Source of the DNA: Billgrantia montanilacus
GTDB lineage: Bacteria > Pseudomonadota > Gammaproteobacteria > Pseudomonadales > Halomonadaceae
Direction: 5' to 3'
Length of the DNA: 49,826 nucleotides
Assembly: GCF_003336675.1 (NCBI RefSeq)
Contig: NZ_QPII01000026.1
Location: forward strand, 2,157-51,982
In this document: in pieces, positions 41,335-49,764 of the stretch
How the letters are laid out: each line of letters begins with the position of its first letter
Numbering within the stretch: position 1 is the first letter of the stretch
The notes under the pieces: generated by a model
Databases searched by the model: none
The model's input: the letters and a program-made list of their open reading frames with translations, nothing else
Told to the model about the DNA's origin: nothing
Translations under genes and position numbers: made by a program

Positions 41335-42258
41335 TCATCCTGTTGCCGTCTTTCGCTGGGTCATGACGATCGCCACGGCTGACAGGGTCAGGACCAGCGC
41401 CACTGCGATCTGCAGGGTGAAGGGCTCGCCCAGCAGCAAGACGGCGCTGCCGACCCCGACCACAGGGATGATCAGGGTGCTGATGGTGGATTGGCCGATG
41501 GACAGCCGGTTGACGTTGCGAAACCACAGCATCTGGGCCAGGCAGATCGCAAAGAGCAGATGATACCCCAGCCCCAGCCAGGTGGTGGTCCGCCACTCGC
41601 TGGGCGGCGGTGGCGACTCCAGCCCAGCCGCCAGCACCAGCATCGGTACGGCACTGATGGCGAACTGCCAGCCGGTGATGACGACCGGATGGCCTTTCCA
41701 GCCGCCGCGGCGCTTGATTAGTACAGTACCCAGGGCCCACGACAGGGCGGCGCCGAGTACGAACAGGGGGCCGACAAGTCCACCGAAGCCGGCCTGCCAG
41801 GCGGTCGGTCCCAGCAGTATCAGCAGGCCCGCCTGGCCGAGCCCCAGGCCAAGCCACTGTCGCAGGGTGACCCGCTCGCCGAGCAGGCCGATGGCCATCA
41901 GTATCGCCCAGCACGGCATGGTGAAGGCGATGATGGCGGCCTGGGAGGTGGGCATGTGTAGCTGGCCGAAGGCGGTGCCGACGTTGAACCCGAGGATGGT
42001 GAACAGGCCGGCAACCACCAGCCACGGCCACTCTGTGGCATCGATGGCCAGCGGCAGCTTTCGTATCCAGGCCCAGCCGAGCAGCATCACTGCACCGACG
42101 GTAAAGCCGATGGCCCTGAGGCTGAACGGGGGGATATCCATCAGGCTGAAGCGTACCGCCGGCCAGTTGCCACCCCAGAAGAGGCCGATGGCGACGATGA
42201 GTAGTGCCGTGGAGACACCGGAGCGCTGCAGCAGGGCGGGGATGACGCCGGTCGACAT
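41335..42258 (-). CDS. EamA/DMT family transporter
   Basis: This 307-residue protein has ten helices arranged as two EamA repeats (repeat 1 about 15-140, repeat 2 about 160-300). It is typical of drug/metabolite exporters, many of which move amino acids or related compounds. Repeat 2 contains SIGQSTISTLIIPVVGVGSA. It lies 7 bp after the FAD oxidase gene and 25 bp before the aminotransferase gene. Export of an amino acid or keto acid made or used by these enzymes is possible but unproven. Confidence 0.88.
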   Translation of the reverse strand: MSTGVIPALLQRSGVSTALLIVAIGLFWGGNWPAVRFSLMDIPPFSLRAIGFTVGAVMLLGWAWIRKLPLAIDATEWPWLVVAGLFTILGFNVGTAFGQLHMPTSQAAIIAFTMPCWAILMAIGLLGERVTLRQWLGLGLGQAGLLILLGPTAWQAGFGGLVGPLFVLGAALSWALGTVLIKRRGGWKGHPVVITGWQFAISAVPMLVLAAGLESPPPPSEWRTTTWLGLGYHLLFAICLAQMLWFRNVNRLSIGQSTISTLIIPVVGVGSAVLLLGEPFTLQIAVALVLTLSAVAIVMTQRKTATG

Positions 42259-42265
42259 GGCGTGC

Positions 42266-43657
42266 CTAGGCCTCCGGGGCCAGGACCTTGTGGCGATTGA
42301 GCAGGTTGCGAGGATCCAGCGCCTGCTTCAGGGTGCGCATCAAGGCGATTTCCTCCGGGGTGCGCGATAGCGCTAGGTAGTCGCGTTTCTCCAGGCCGAC
42401 GCCATGCTCGGCGGAAATCGAGCCACCGAGTTCGGCCAGCGGGGTATAGACCAGCTGCTCCACGGCTCGACGCGTATCCGGCGCGTCGCTACCCACGCTG
42501 ATCGATACGTGCAGGTTGCCATCGCCCAGGTGGCCGAAGACCACCATGCGTCCCTGGGACCAGTCCCGTCGCAGGGCGGCTTCAAGCTGGTCCGTATAGG
42601 CCTGCATTTCGGGGATGGGCAGGCTGATGTCGAAGGTGAACAGCGGGGCCAGGTTCAGGATCAGCCCTTCGATGTCCTCGCGGATATCCCAGATGCCGCG
42701 ACGCTGGCTGTCGGACTGGGCCAGCACGGCGTCGACAATCAGACCGGCCTCGAAAGCGGATTCCAGCGCCTGGCCGAAGCGGGTCGCGTTGGCCTCGTCG
42801 TCGACGCCGAGGGATTCCACGATCACGTAGAAGGGTGAGTCGGTGGGCAGGGGTGGCGTGTGCCGACCGCTCTCCACGGTAAGCAGGGCATAGTGGTTGC
42901 GCCACATGACCTCGAAGGTGCCGAGGCTTCCTCCCAGGCTATGGCCCATATGCTGCAACAGCCCGGTGAGTGCCTCGAACGAGGGACAGGCCACCAGCGC
43001 GGTCTGCTCGCTGCTCATCTTCGGCTGAAGCCTGAGTACGGCGCGGGTCACGATACCCAGGGTGCCTTCGCTGCCGATGAACAGCTGCTTGAGGTCATAG
43101 CCGGCGTTGTTCTTCAGCATGTGGTTCATGGAGCTGACCACGGTGCCATCGGCCAGTACGGCTTCCAGCCCCAGCACCTGCTGGCGCATCATCCCGTAGC
43201 GGATGACTCGCACGCCGCCGGCATTGGTGGCGATGTTGCCGCCGATGGTGCAGGAGCCACGCGCTCCCAGGTCCAGCGGGAACTGGAGGTCGTGATCGTC
43301 GGCCAGTTCCTGTACCCGCTGGAGCGGCACGCCGGCCTGTACGGTCATGGTGCCGCTCACTGGATCGACTGCCTCTATGGCGGTCAGCCGTTCCAGCGAG
43401 ATGGCGAGTTCGTCGGATGAGGTCACGCTGCCGTGCACCAGGCCGGTCAGGCCGCCATGGGTCACCACCGGTTGATCGGCAGCATGGCACAGGCGCATCA
43501 CGGCGGAGAGCTCGCGGGTATCGGCGGGGCGCACGATGGCGCCCGCCTGGCAGGGCGCGCCGGTCATCCAGTCGACCCGTCGCTGGGTGACGTCGGCTCC
43601 GGTCAGCACGTTACCGGGGCCGACCACGGCCAGAATGTCCTTGAGTAACGCTTTCAT
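42266..43657 (-). CDS. FAD-linked oxidase (GlcD / D-2-hydroxyacid dehydrogenase type)
   Basis: The product has 463 residues. The FAD-binding PCMH domain spans about 30-215 with AIVRPADTRELSAVM and the pyrophosphate loop VVTHGGLTGLVHG. The C-terminal FAD-oxidase domain ends in GGSISAEHGVGLEKRDYL. Such enzymes oxidise D-lactate, D-2-hydroxyglutarate, glycolate or similar 2-hydroxy acids and pass electrons to a carrier. The substrate here is not readable. The start is set at MKALLKDILA with AAGGA 6 nt upstream; the ATG at 43678, which overlaps the ABC ATPase stop, is an alternative. It is the first enzyme gene after the transporter genes. Confidence 0.85.
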   Translation of the reverse strand: MKALLKDILAVVGPGNVLTGADVTQRRVDWMTGAPCQAGAIVRPADTRELSAVMRLCHAADQPVVTHGGLTGLVHGSVTSSDELAISLERLTAIEAVDPVSGTMTVQAGVPLQRVQELADDHDLQFPLDLGARGSCTIGGNIATNAGGVRVIRYGMMRQQVLGLEAVLADGTVVSSMNHMLKNNAGYDLKQLFIGSEGTLGIVTRAVLRLQPKMSSEQTALVACPSFEALTGLLQHMGHSLGGSLGTFEVMWRNHYALLTVESGRHTPPLPTDSPFYVIVESLGVDDEANATRFGQALESAFEAGLIVDAVLAQSDSQRRGIWDIREDIEGLILNLAPLFTFDISLPIPEMQAYTDQLEAALRRDWSQGRMVVFGHLGDGNLHVSISVGSDAPDTRRAVEQLVYTPLAELGGSISAEHGVGLEKRDYLALSRTPEEIALMRTLKQALDPRNLLNRHKVLAPEA

Positions 43658-43674
43658 CCGGTGTCCTTGATCCT

Positions 43675-45291
43675 TCATGCACTTTCCAGTTCGTGGGCAC
43701 GGCCGGGGATGGCCTCCAGCAGCTCGCGGGTATAGGCCTCCCTAGGCGAGAGGAATACCGTTTCGGCAGTGCCCTGCTCGACGATGCGACCATGCTGCAT
43801 GACGATGATGTAGTCGCAAATCTGGGCCGCCACCCGCAGGTCATGGGTGATGAAGAGTAGCGACAATGACAGTTTCTGCTTGAGGTCTTCCAGCAGTTCC
43901 AGGATCTGAGCCTGGATCGAGACATCCAGCGCCGATACCGCCTCGTCGGCAACGATCAGCTCAGGGTTCAGGGCCAGCGCCCGGGCGATGCCGATGCGCT
44001 GGCGCTGGCCGCCGGAGAATTCATGGGGGAATCGGTCCACGGCGACGGCGCCGAGCCCCACCAGATCCAGTAGTTCTCCCGCCTGTTTCATGGCCTCGTC
44101 ACGGGACACACCGTTGGCCATGGGGCCCTGGGCGATGGCATAGCCGACGCGGGTGCGCGGGTTCAGGGAGGCGTACGGGTCCTGGAAGATCATCTGCACG
44201 CGCCAGCGCTGTCGTCGCAGTTCCTCGCCGGTCAGCGTGGTGAAATCGGTGCCGGAGAGCGAGAGCGTGCCGCTGTCGGGGCGCTCGAGGCGTACCACGC
44301 AGCGGCCCAGGGTCGACTTGCCGGAGCCCGACTCGCCGACAATGCCGACGGTTTCGCCGGGAGCGAGAGTAAAGGAGACATCATCCAGGGCGCGGACCTC
44401 GCGCGCCGCCTTGAACAGGCCGCCCTTGGAGCGAAATATCTTGTTGAGCCCCTTCACTTCCAGCAAGGGAGCGGGGCGCTCGCCGCCTCGGGCTTCGGGA
44501 ATGATGTTGCTGGGTATCGCTTCGATGAGGGCCCGGGTGTATTCGTGCTGCGGATTTTCCAGTACTTCCTTGGCCGGGCCGAGCTCGACGATCTGGCCGT
44601 AGCGCATGACACAGACCCGACTGGCGACCTCGGCCACCACCCCGAAGTCGTGGGTGATGAACATCACCGACATGCCGCGGCGCTTCTGCAGGTCCCGGAT
44701 AAGCTCCAGGATCTGAGCCTGGGTGGTCACGTCCAGGGCCGTGGTGGGTTCGTCGGCGATCAACAGCTTCGGTTCCAGGGCCAGGGCCATGGCGATCATC
44801 ACCCGCTGGCGCTGGCCGCCGGAGAGCTGAAAGGGGTAGGCCCGAATGGCCTTGTCGGGCTGGGGAATGCCCACCTCCTCAAGCAGTGCCAGCGCATGGG
44901 CCTGGCGCTCCTTGCCGTTGTACTTGCCGTGGGCCTCGAAGACCTCCGAGATCTGGGCACCGACCCGCATGAGCGGGTTCAAGGCCGTCATGGGCTCCTG
45001 GAAGATCATGCCGATGTGCAGGCCGCGCAGCTTGCGGTGCTGTTTCTCGGTCAGCGTCAACAGGTCCTGGCCGTCGAAGATCACTTCGCCGGCGGTGGGG
45101 CGCACGCCCTTGGGCAGCAGGCCCATCAGGGCGTTGGCCGCCATGGACTTGCCCGAGCCGGACTCACCCACCACGCACATGATTTCGCCGCGCTCCACGT
45201 CGTAGCTGATGTCTTCCACGGCATAGGGGCGATCGGCACCCTTGGGCAGGGCGATGGTCAGGCCGCGAATGCTGAGTACGGGTTCACTCAT
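43675..45291 (-). CDS. Double ATP-binding protein of a peptide-type ABC transporter (DppD-DppF fusion)
   Basis: This 538-residue protein carries two nucleotide-binding domains. Domain 1 has GESGSGKSMAAN and LSGGQRQRVMIA; domain 2 has GESGSGKSTLGR and FSGGQRQRIGIA. Each has its Walker B (LLIADEPTTALD, ELIVADEAVSALD). This layout matches the YejF-type fused ATPases of oligopeptide/nickel transporters. It powers the two permeases encoded just upstream. The gene is 28 bp after the second permease and touches the FAD oxidase gene. Substrate class is peptides or peptide-like compounds by family; the exact ligand is unknown. Confidence 0.93.
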   Translation of the reverse strand: MSEPVLSIRGLTIALPKGADRPYAVEDISYDVERGEIMCVVGESGSGKSMAANALMGLLPKGVRPTAGEVIFDGQDLLTLTEKQHRKLRGLHIGMIFQEPMTALNPLMRVGAQISEVFEAHGKYNGKERQAHALALLEEVGIPQPDKAIRAYPFQLSGGQRQRVMIAMALALEPKLLIADEPTTALDVTTQAQILELIRDLQKRRGMSVMFITHDFGVVAEVASRVCVMRYGQIVELGPAKEVLENPQHEYTRALIEAIPSNIIPEARGGERPAPLLEVKGLNKIFRSKGGLFKAAREVRALDDVSFTLAPGETVGIVGESGSGKSTLGRCVVRLERPDSGTLSLSGTDFTTLTGEELRRQRWRVQMIFQDPYASLNPRTRVGYAIAQGPMANGVSRDEAMKQAGELLDLVGLGAVAVDRFPHEFSGGQRQRIGIARALALNPELIVADEAVSALDVSIQAQILELLEDLKQKLSLSLLFITHDLRVAAQICDYIIVMQHGRIVEQGTAETVFLSPREAYTRELLEAIPGRAHELESA

Positions 45292-45319
45292 GGGACTTTC
45301 CTTCTTGACGGTCCGGCGA

Positions 45320-46156
45320 TCACGAGCGTTCGCGGGAAAGTTTCGGGTTCAGGGCGTCATCGAGACCCTCGCCCACCAGGTTGAGTGCCAGCACCGTCAG
45401 CAGGATGGCGAAGCCGGGGAAGAAGCTCAGCCACCAGGCCTGGCGGATCACGGTCCGCGCGGCGCCGATCATGTAGCCCCAGGACATCACGTTGGGGTCG
45501 CCGAGACCCAGGAAGGAGAGCGCCGACTCGAGCAGGATGGCGGTGGCCACCATCAGGGAGGCGAGCACGATGATCGGCGACAGGGTATTGGGCAGGATCT
45601 GGCGCAGGATGATGGTGCGGTTGGTCTGACCGACGAGACGGGCGGCTTCCACGTACTCGCGGTGACGTAGCGACATGAACTCGGCTCGCACCAGGCGGGC
45701 CACCGGTGGCCAGCTGACGATGGCAATGGCCAGCACGATGGAGGTTACGCTGGGCTGCATGATTGCCACCAGCACAATGGCCAGGGCGAAGTTGGGAATG
45801 GTCTGGAAGAACTCCGTGAAGCGCATCAGGCCATCGTCGATCAAGCCGCCGTAGTAGCCGGCAATGGCACCCAACGGCACACCGATCGCCAGGGCTACGG
45901 TGGTCGAGACAAGGCCGATCAACAGCGACACCCAGGCACCATGCATGATGCCGGCGGCGACGTCACGGCCCATGGTATCGGTGCCCAGCAGGAACCCATC
46001 CACCTCCATGGGCGACAGGAAGGGACGCTGGACCATGCGCCAGGGAGAGTCTGGATAGAGGAAAGGGGCAAGAATGGCCATCAGGATGATCGTCATCAGG
46101 ATGATCAGGCCGATCAGGGCACCCCGGTTCTGGGCGAAACGGGCGAAGAAGCTCAT
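45320..46156 (-). CDS. Peptide-type ABC transporter permease (DppC-like)
   Basis: This 278-residue inner-membrane permease of the DppC class begins MSFFARFAQNRGALIGLIIL. It has a periplasmic segment (LLGTDTMGRDV, typical of DppC), six helices and the ATPase-contact EAA loop EYVEAARLVGQTNRTII. The start overlaps the DppB-like stop by 4 bp (46153-46156). A longer frame to 47206 runs through the DppB gene in another frame and is discarded. Confidence 0.93.
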   Translation of the reverse strand: MSFFARFAQNRGALIGLIILMTIILMAILAPFLYPDSPWRMVQRPFLSPMEVDGFLLGTDTMGRDVAAGIMHGAWVSLLIGLVSTTVALAIGVPLGAIAGYYGGLIDDGLMRFTEFFQTIPNFALAIVLVAIMQPSVTSIVLAIAIVSWPPVARLVRAEFMSLRHREYVEAARLVGQTNRTIILRQILPNTLSPIIVLASLMVATAILLESALSFLGLGDPNVMSWGYMIGAARTVIRQAWWLSFFPGFAILLTVLALNLVGEGLDDALNPKLSRERS

Positions 46157-47130
46157 GAGCCCTCCTTGATACGCGGATCCGCCAGGCGATAGACCAGGTC
46201 GGTGATGATGTTGAAGACGATGACCAGTGCGGCCGAGAAGAAGAAGATGCCCAGCAGCAGGTTGTAGTCGCGCTGCATCAGTGCCTCGTACATCAGGCGG
46301 CCGATACCGGGCCAGGCAAACACGGTCTCGGTGAGGATGGCGCCACCCACCATCTGGCCCGCCTGCAGGCCGGCCAGGGTGATGATCGGCAGCAGGGCGT
46401 TGCGCAGGATATGGCGTCGCTGGATGACCCTGGGGCTGAGGCCCTTGGCACGAGCGGTCTTGACGTAGTCCTGCTGGCTCGCCTCGAGCATAGACGCCCG
46501 GGTCATGCGGGTATAGATGGCCATGAAGAAGAGCGCCAGGGTGGTGGCGGGCAGCACCAGGTGCTTGGCCACGTCGAGTATCAGGGCGAAACCATCGAGT
46601 CCGGCGCCCACGGTGTACATGCCGTAGGCGGGCAGCCAGTCGAGATAGACCGAGAACAGCACCACCGCCATCAGAGCAACCCAGAACAGGGGGGTGGCAT
46701 AGAAGATCAGTGCCAGCGCCATGATCAGTGAACCGGAGGGCTTCTTGACCCGCGCGGCGGCCATGGAGCCGGCGACGATGCCGAGTGCCAGCGACAGCAC
46801 GAAGGCCGTGCCGGTGAGTAGCAGGGTGGCGGGCAGGCGGGCCAGGATCAGGTCGAGGACCGGCATCTGCTGGCGATAGGAGTAGCCGAAGTCGAGCATG
46901 GCGATGCCGGAGACATAGCGCCATAGCTGTACATAGAGGGGTTGGTCGAGGCCGAAGCGCTCGCGCAGTTGGCGCAGGAACTCCTGATCGGTGGCGCCTG
47001 CCTCGCCGGCCAGAATCGCAGCGGGATCGCCGGGCGCCATCTGGATCAGGAAGAAATTGAAGATGACGATCATGAACAGGACGACGACGGCCTTGAGCAG
47101 CCGCATCAGGATCAAGCGTGCATAGAGCAT
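46153..47130 (-). CDS. Peptide-type ABC transporter permease (DppB-like)
   Basis: This 325-residue permease of the DppB class begins MLYARLILMRLLKAVVVLFM. It has a large periplasmic loop after helix 1 (GDPAAILAGEAGATDQEFL), six helices and the EAA loop QQDYVKTARAKGLSPRVI. It pairs with the DppC-like subunit encoded next. It is separated from the binding-protein gene by 156 bp that hold a strong hairpin, an arrangement often used to make more binding protein than permease. Confidence 0.93.
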   Translation of the reverse strand: MLYARLILMRLLKAVVVLFMIVIFNFFLIQMAPGDPAAILAGEAGATDQEFLRQLRERFGLDQPLYVQLWRYVSGIAMLDFGYSYRQQMPVLDLILARLPATLLLTGTAFVLSLALGIVAGSMAAARVKKPSGSLIMALALIFYATPLFWVALMAVVLFSVYLDWLPAYGMYTVGAGLDGFALILDVAKHLVLPATTLALFFMAIYTRMTRASMLEASQQDYVKTARAKGLSPRVIQRRHILRNALLPIITLAGLQAGQMVGGAILTETVFAWPGIGRLMYEALMQRDYNLLLGIFFFSAALVIVFNIITDLVYRLADPRIKEGS

Positions 47131-47226
47131 GCGGGAGCCTCAACAATCGGATGAAAGTCCTGATCCATGTCGCGCTCGGACACCGCCCATCGATCAGTGC
47201 TTTCAATCAGTGCTTACCGGGAACAG

Positions 47227-47249
47227 CGGGGGCGGCCTGGCCGCCCCCG
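47227..47249. terminator. Strong hairpin between binding-protein and permease genes
   Basis: CGGGGGCGG-cctgg-CCGCCCCCG is a perfect 9-bp GC stem 38 bp after the binding-protein stop on the minus strand. There is no T-run after it, so it more likely stabilises the upstream mRNA or partly attenuates than acts as a full terminator. Confidence 0.5.
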
Positions 47250-47258
47250 TCATGCTGC

Positions 47259-47288
47259 GCTCTAACGGACTCTGAGCTCTAACGGACT
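47259..47288. repeat. Tandem 17-bp duplication at the binding-protein stop codon
   Basis: GCTCTAACGGACT occurs at 47259-47271 and 47276-47288, a period of 17 bp. The second copy runs into the TAG stop of the binding-protein gene (47287-47289). It looks like a small local duplication that left the coding region unchanged. Confidence 0.7.
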
Positions 47289-48846
47289 AGCGGTCGAGCC
47301 AGGCGTCCTTGAAGCCGTCGTTGACCCCTACGCCGGAAGTGACCAGGTCCTTCACGTCACAGCGATAGATGGTCGGGAAGCCGAGCTCCAGCAGCCAGCC
47401 TACCGGCACGTCCTCATGGATGATTTCCTGGGCTTCATGGTAAAGCGCTTCACGCTCTTCATCGGGGAAGGCGGTGGCGGCCTCGTTGAACAGCTCGTCG
47501 ACCCGCTCGTTCTCGTAGCCCTCGACGTTGTTCCAGGGCGAGCCCTTCTCGATGTTGTCCGAAAGGTACGAGCGCGTGATGCCCAGCGCCGGATCCCCGT
47601 ACTGATAGAGGAAGGTGAAGGCCATGTCGTAGTCCCACTCCGAGAGGCGCTGGTTCCAGCCGCCCACGTCGGTGGACTGGGTGCGCACGTTGACACCGAC
47701 TTCGCGCAGGTTCTGCTGTACGGCCTCGGCCCAGCGGGTCCAGGTTTCGCCGTAGGGCAGCGGTAGCAGGCGTACCTCCTCGCCGTCATAGCCCATCTCG
47801 TCGAGCAGTTCACGTGCCCGGTCCGGGTTGTGATCGTAGGGCTCGAGCTCGTCATTCTGGAACCGCGCATTGGAACCGAACGCGGACAGCGGCACGTTAC
47901 CGAGCCCATTCCACAGCACGTCACGGGCGAATTCACGATCCATGGCGTACATTACTGCCTGGCGGAAGCGCTTGTCGGCAGTGGGTCCCTCGCGGTTGTT
48001 CATCCACAGCATGGCGAAGGGGCTGAAGTACTCGTGGCCCTCATCGGTGATGCAGGTGTTGTCCATCTCGGCCAGGCGCGGGATGTCGAAGTTCTCCACC
48101 GTGCCGTTGGGCAGCACGTCGACGGTGCCGTTCTCGTAGGCCACGGCCCGGGAGGCGCCATCAGGAATGATGTGCCAGTTGATGCCGTCCAGGTAGGGCA
48201 GGTCGTCCTCGTAGTAGTCGTCGTTGCGGACCAGCTGGATGACGGTGCCGCGGTCCCAGTTCTCGAACTTGAAGGCACCGGTGCCGATGGGGTGGTTGTT
48301 GTGCTCGTTGTCGCGGAAGTCGGTGCCTTCGTAGAGATGCTTGGGCACCATGGTGAAGGTGCCGGCCTCGAAGGAGAGCAGGAAGGGGCCGAAGGGGGCG
48401 GAGAGGGTGAAGACCACCGTATGGTCATCGGTCGCCTCGATGCTCTCGACGTGTTGAAGGACGGCACGGGCGCTGGGGTTCAATTCCCGGTGGAAGACAT
48501 CGGCCGAGAAGACCACGTCGGCAGAGGTGAACGGCTCGCCGTCGTGCCACAGCACGCCTTCGCGCAGATGAAACGTCCAGGTCAGACCGTCATCGCTGAC
48601 ATCCCAGGATTCGGCCAGCTGCGGCATCGGCTCGAGATCGGTGCTGTAGCGCAGCAGGCCCTCGTAGATATTGCCGGCCACCACACGGGTCGGTGCGTTC
48701 TGCACCATGCCGAGCACCAGACCCGGCGGCTCGGGTTGAATGATTGTATTGATGGTGCCGCCGGACTTGGGCTCCTCGGCGATGGCGAACGTGGACGTCA
48801 AGGCCAAGGCGGCGATGGCGGTGGCCAACGGTGTCTTCATCATCAT
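47287..48846 (-). CDS. Peptide-type ABC transporter substrate-binding protein (family 5)
   Basis: This 519-residue periplasmic protein has a Sec signal (MMMKTPLATAIAALALTSTF, cut near AIA-EE). The SBP family 5 fold is marked by DVSDDGLTWTFHLREGVLWH, HPIGTGAFKFENW and RFRQAVMYAMDRE. It captures peptide-like ligands for the permeases downstream. The start is set at 48846, with AAGGA 8 nt upstream and three consecutive methionines; a frame to 48999 is unsupported and enters the regulator operator. It is first of a seven-gene minus-strand run and is divergent from the GntR regulator gene. Confidence 0.93.
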   Translation of the reverse strand: MMMKTPLATAIAALALTSTFAIAEEPKSGGTINTIIQPEPPGLVLGMVQNAPTRVVAGNIYEGLLRYSTDLEPMPQLAESWDVSDDGLTWTFHLREGVLWHDGEPFTSADVVFSADVFHRELNPSARAVLQHVESIEATDDHTVVFTLSAPFGPFLLSFEAGTFTMVPKHLYEGTDFRDNEHNNHPIGTGAFKFENWDRGTVIQLVRNDDYYEDDLPYLDGINWHIIPDGASRAVAYENGTVDVLPNGTVENFDIPRLAEMDNTCITDEGHEYFSPFAMLWMNNREGPTADKRFRQAVMYAMDREFARDVLWNGLGNVPLSAFGSNARFQNDELEPYDHNPDRARELLDEMGYDGEEVRLLPLPYGETWTRWAEAVQQNLREVGVNVRTQSTDVGGWNQRLSEWDYDMAFTFLYQYGDPALGITRSYLSDNIEKGSPWNNVEGYENERVDELFNEAATAFPDEEREALYHEAQEIIHEDVPVGWLLELGFPTIYRCDVKDLVTSGVGVNDGFKDAWLDR

Positions 48847-48943
48847 TATCGCTTTCCTTCTTGTTTTGTCGTTGCTGTCTTGTTGTATCGATGCTGAGTG
48901 ATTGATGACGTTCCTGAGCAATCCTTTTGACCATAGCAGCGGT

Positions 48944-48968
48944 TCGACAAACTGTCGACAGTCGACAG
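48944..48968. promoter_or_regulatory. GntR/FCD operator between the divergent ABC transporter and regulator genes
   Basis: CTGTCGACAGTCGACAG (48952-48968) is a perfect 17-nt palindrome. It overlaps a second dyad TCGACA-aac-TGTCGA (48944-48958), so three TCGACA-type half-sites lie in 25 bp. It sits 98 bp upstream of the binding-protein start and 56 bp upstream of the gntR start. Binding by the adjacent GntR regulator is inferred. Confidence 0.65.
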
Positions 48969-49023
48969 GTGGCGAGGTTGCGTCATACTCTAGGTTCAAC
49001 CCTCCTTCAAGAGCCCGGTCAGC

Positions 49024-49710
49024 ATGTCGTCATCCAACGCTATTGGTGATTCCTCGGTCATTCAGCAGCGCAACCTGGTGGAGCAGGTGGCGGACTACCT
49101 GACCCAGTCGATCATCAGCCAGAAATTTGCGCCCGGTGAACGCCTGTCGGAGGTGCAGCTGGCCCGTGGTCTGGGCGTCAGTCGCGCCCCCGTACGCGAG
49201 GCGGCGCGATTGTTGGAAAGCCGTGGCCTACTGGTGTCACAACCCCGTCGCGGTTTCTTCGTTCGCGCCCTGGACGCCGCCGAGCTCAACGACATCTTCG
49301 ACCTGCGGCTATGCCTGGAGCGACACGCCATGGCGCGTCTGGTGGGAGATTTCGATGCGGACAAGGAGCGCTCGCTGCGGCGACAGGTTGAGGTGATGTG
49401 CGAGGTGGCCGCCGGCGACAGCGAGAGCCGCAAGATCGAGGAAGATCTGGTGTTCCACCGCATGGTGATCGCCTTTGCGGGTAATCGACGCCTGCTCAAG
49501 GCCTTCGACGACATTACCCACGAACTGCGACTCTGTATTGCGCTGATCGGCAAGACCCATGCCGATCCCGACAGCATATCGACCTCCCACTGGCTGCTGC
49601 TCGAGGCCCTGGCCAGCGGGGATCCCGACCGTTGTCGCGAGGCCATCGACTACCACATCGGCGTGGCTCGCGACTATGTCGTCCAGGGGATCGGTGAGTG
49701 CGCTACCTAG
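49024..49710 (+). CDS. GntR family transcriptional regulator, FCD type
   Basis: This 228-residue regulator has an N-terminal winged helix (SEVQLARGLGVSRAPVREAA, then GLLVSQPRRGFFV) and a C-terminal all-helical FCD ligand domain (about 90-220, LNDIFDLRLCLERHAMARL). FCD regulators usually repress operons for organic acid or amino acid catabolism and are relieved by the substrate or an intermediate. It diverges from the ABC transporter operon across a TCGACA-rich palindrome and most likely controls it. The length is normal, so the transposase fragment beyond does not seem to truncate it. Confidence 0.92.
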   Translation: MSSSNAIGDSSVIQQRNLVEQVADYLTQSIISQKFAPGERLSEVQLARGLGVSRAPVREAARLLESRGLLVSQPRRGFFVRALDAAELNDIFDLRLCLERHAMARLVGDFDADKERSLRRQVEVMCEVAAGDSESRKIEEDLVFHRMVIAFAGNRRLLKAFDDITHELRLCIALIGKTHADPDSISTSHWLLLEALASGDPDRCREAIDYHIGVARDYVVQGIGECAT

Positions 49711-49725
49711 ATACCATCTCTCCTA

Positions 49726-49764
49726 ACCGGCCACAAACATCCCATCAGGCGGTTTGTGGCCGGT
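49726..49764. mobile_element. Hairpin at the visible end of an IS110-family element
   Basis: ACCGGCCACAAAC (49726-49738) and GTTTGTGGCCGGT (49752-49764) form a perfect 13-bp inverted repeat with a 13-base loop. The right arm lies inside the transposase coding end and the loop spans its stop codon. It may be a terminator for gntR or the transposase, or structure near the IS end. The exact IS boundary is not visible. Confidence 0.5.

Noticed and set aside
45320..47206. 628-residue open frame covering both permease regions
   Set aside because: Only the last 278 residues are a permease; the rest is the DppB gene read in the wrong frame.
47830..48897. 355-residue open frame antisense to the binding-protein gene
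   Set aside because: Shadow of a strongly supported gene; no recognisable domain and no start signal.
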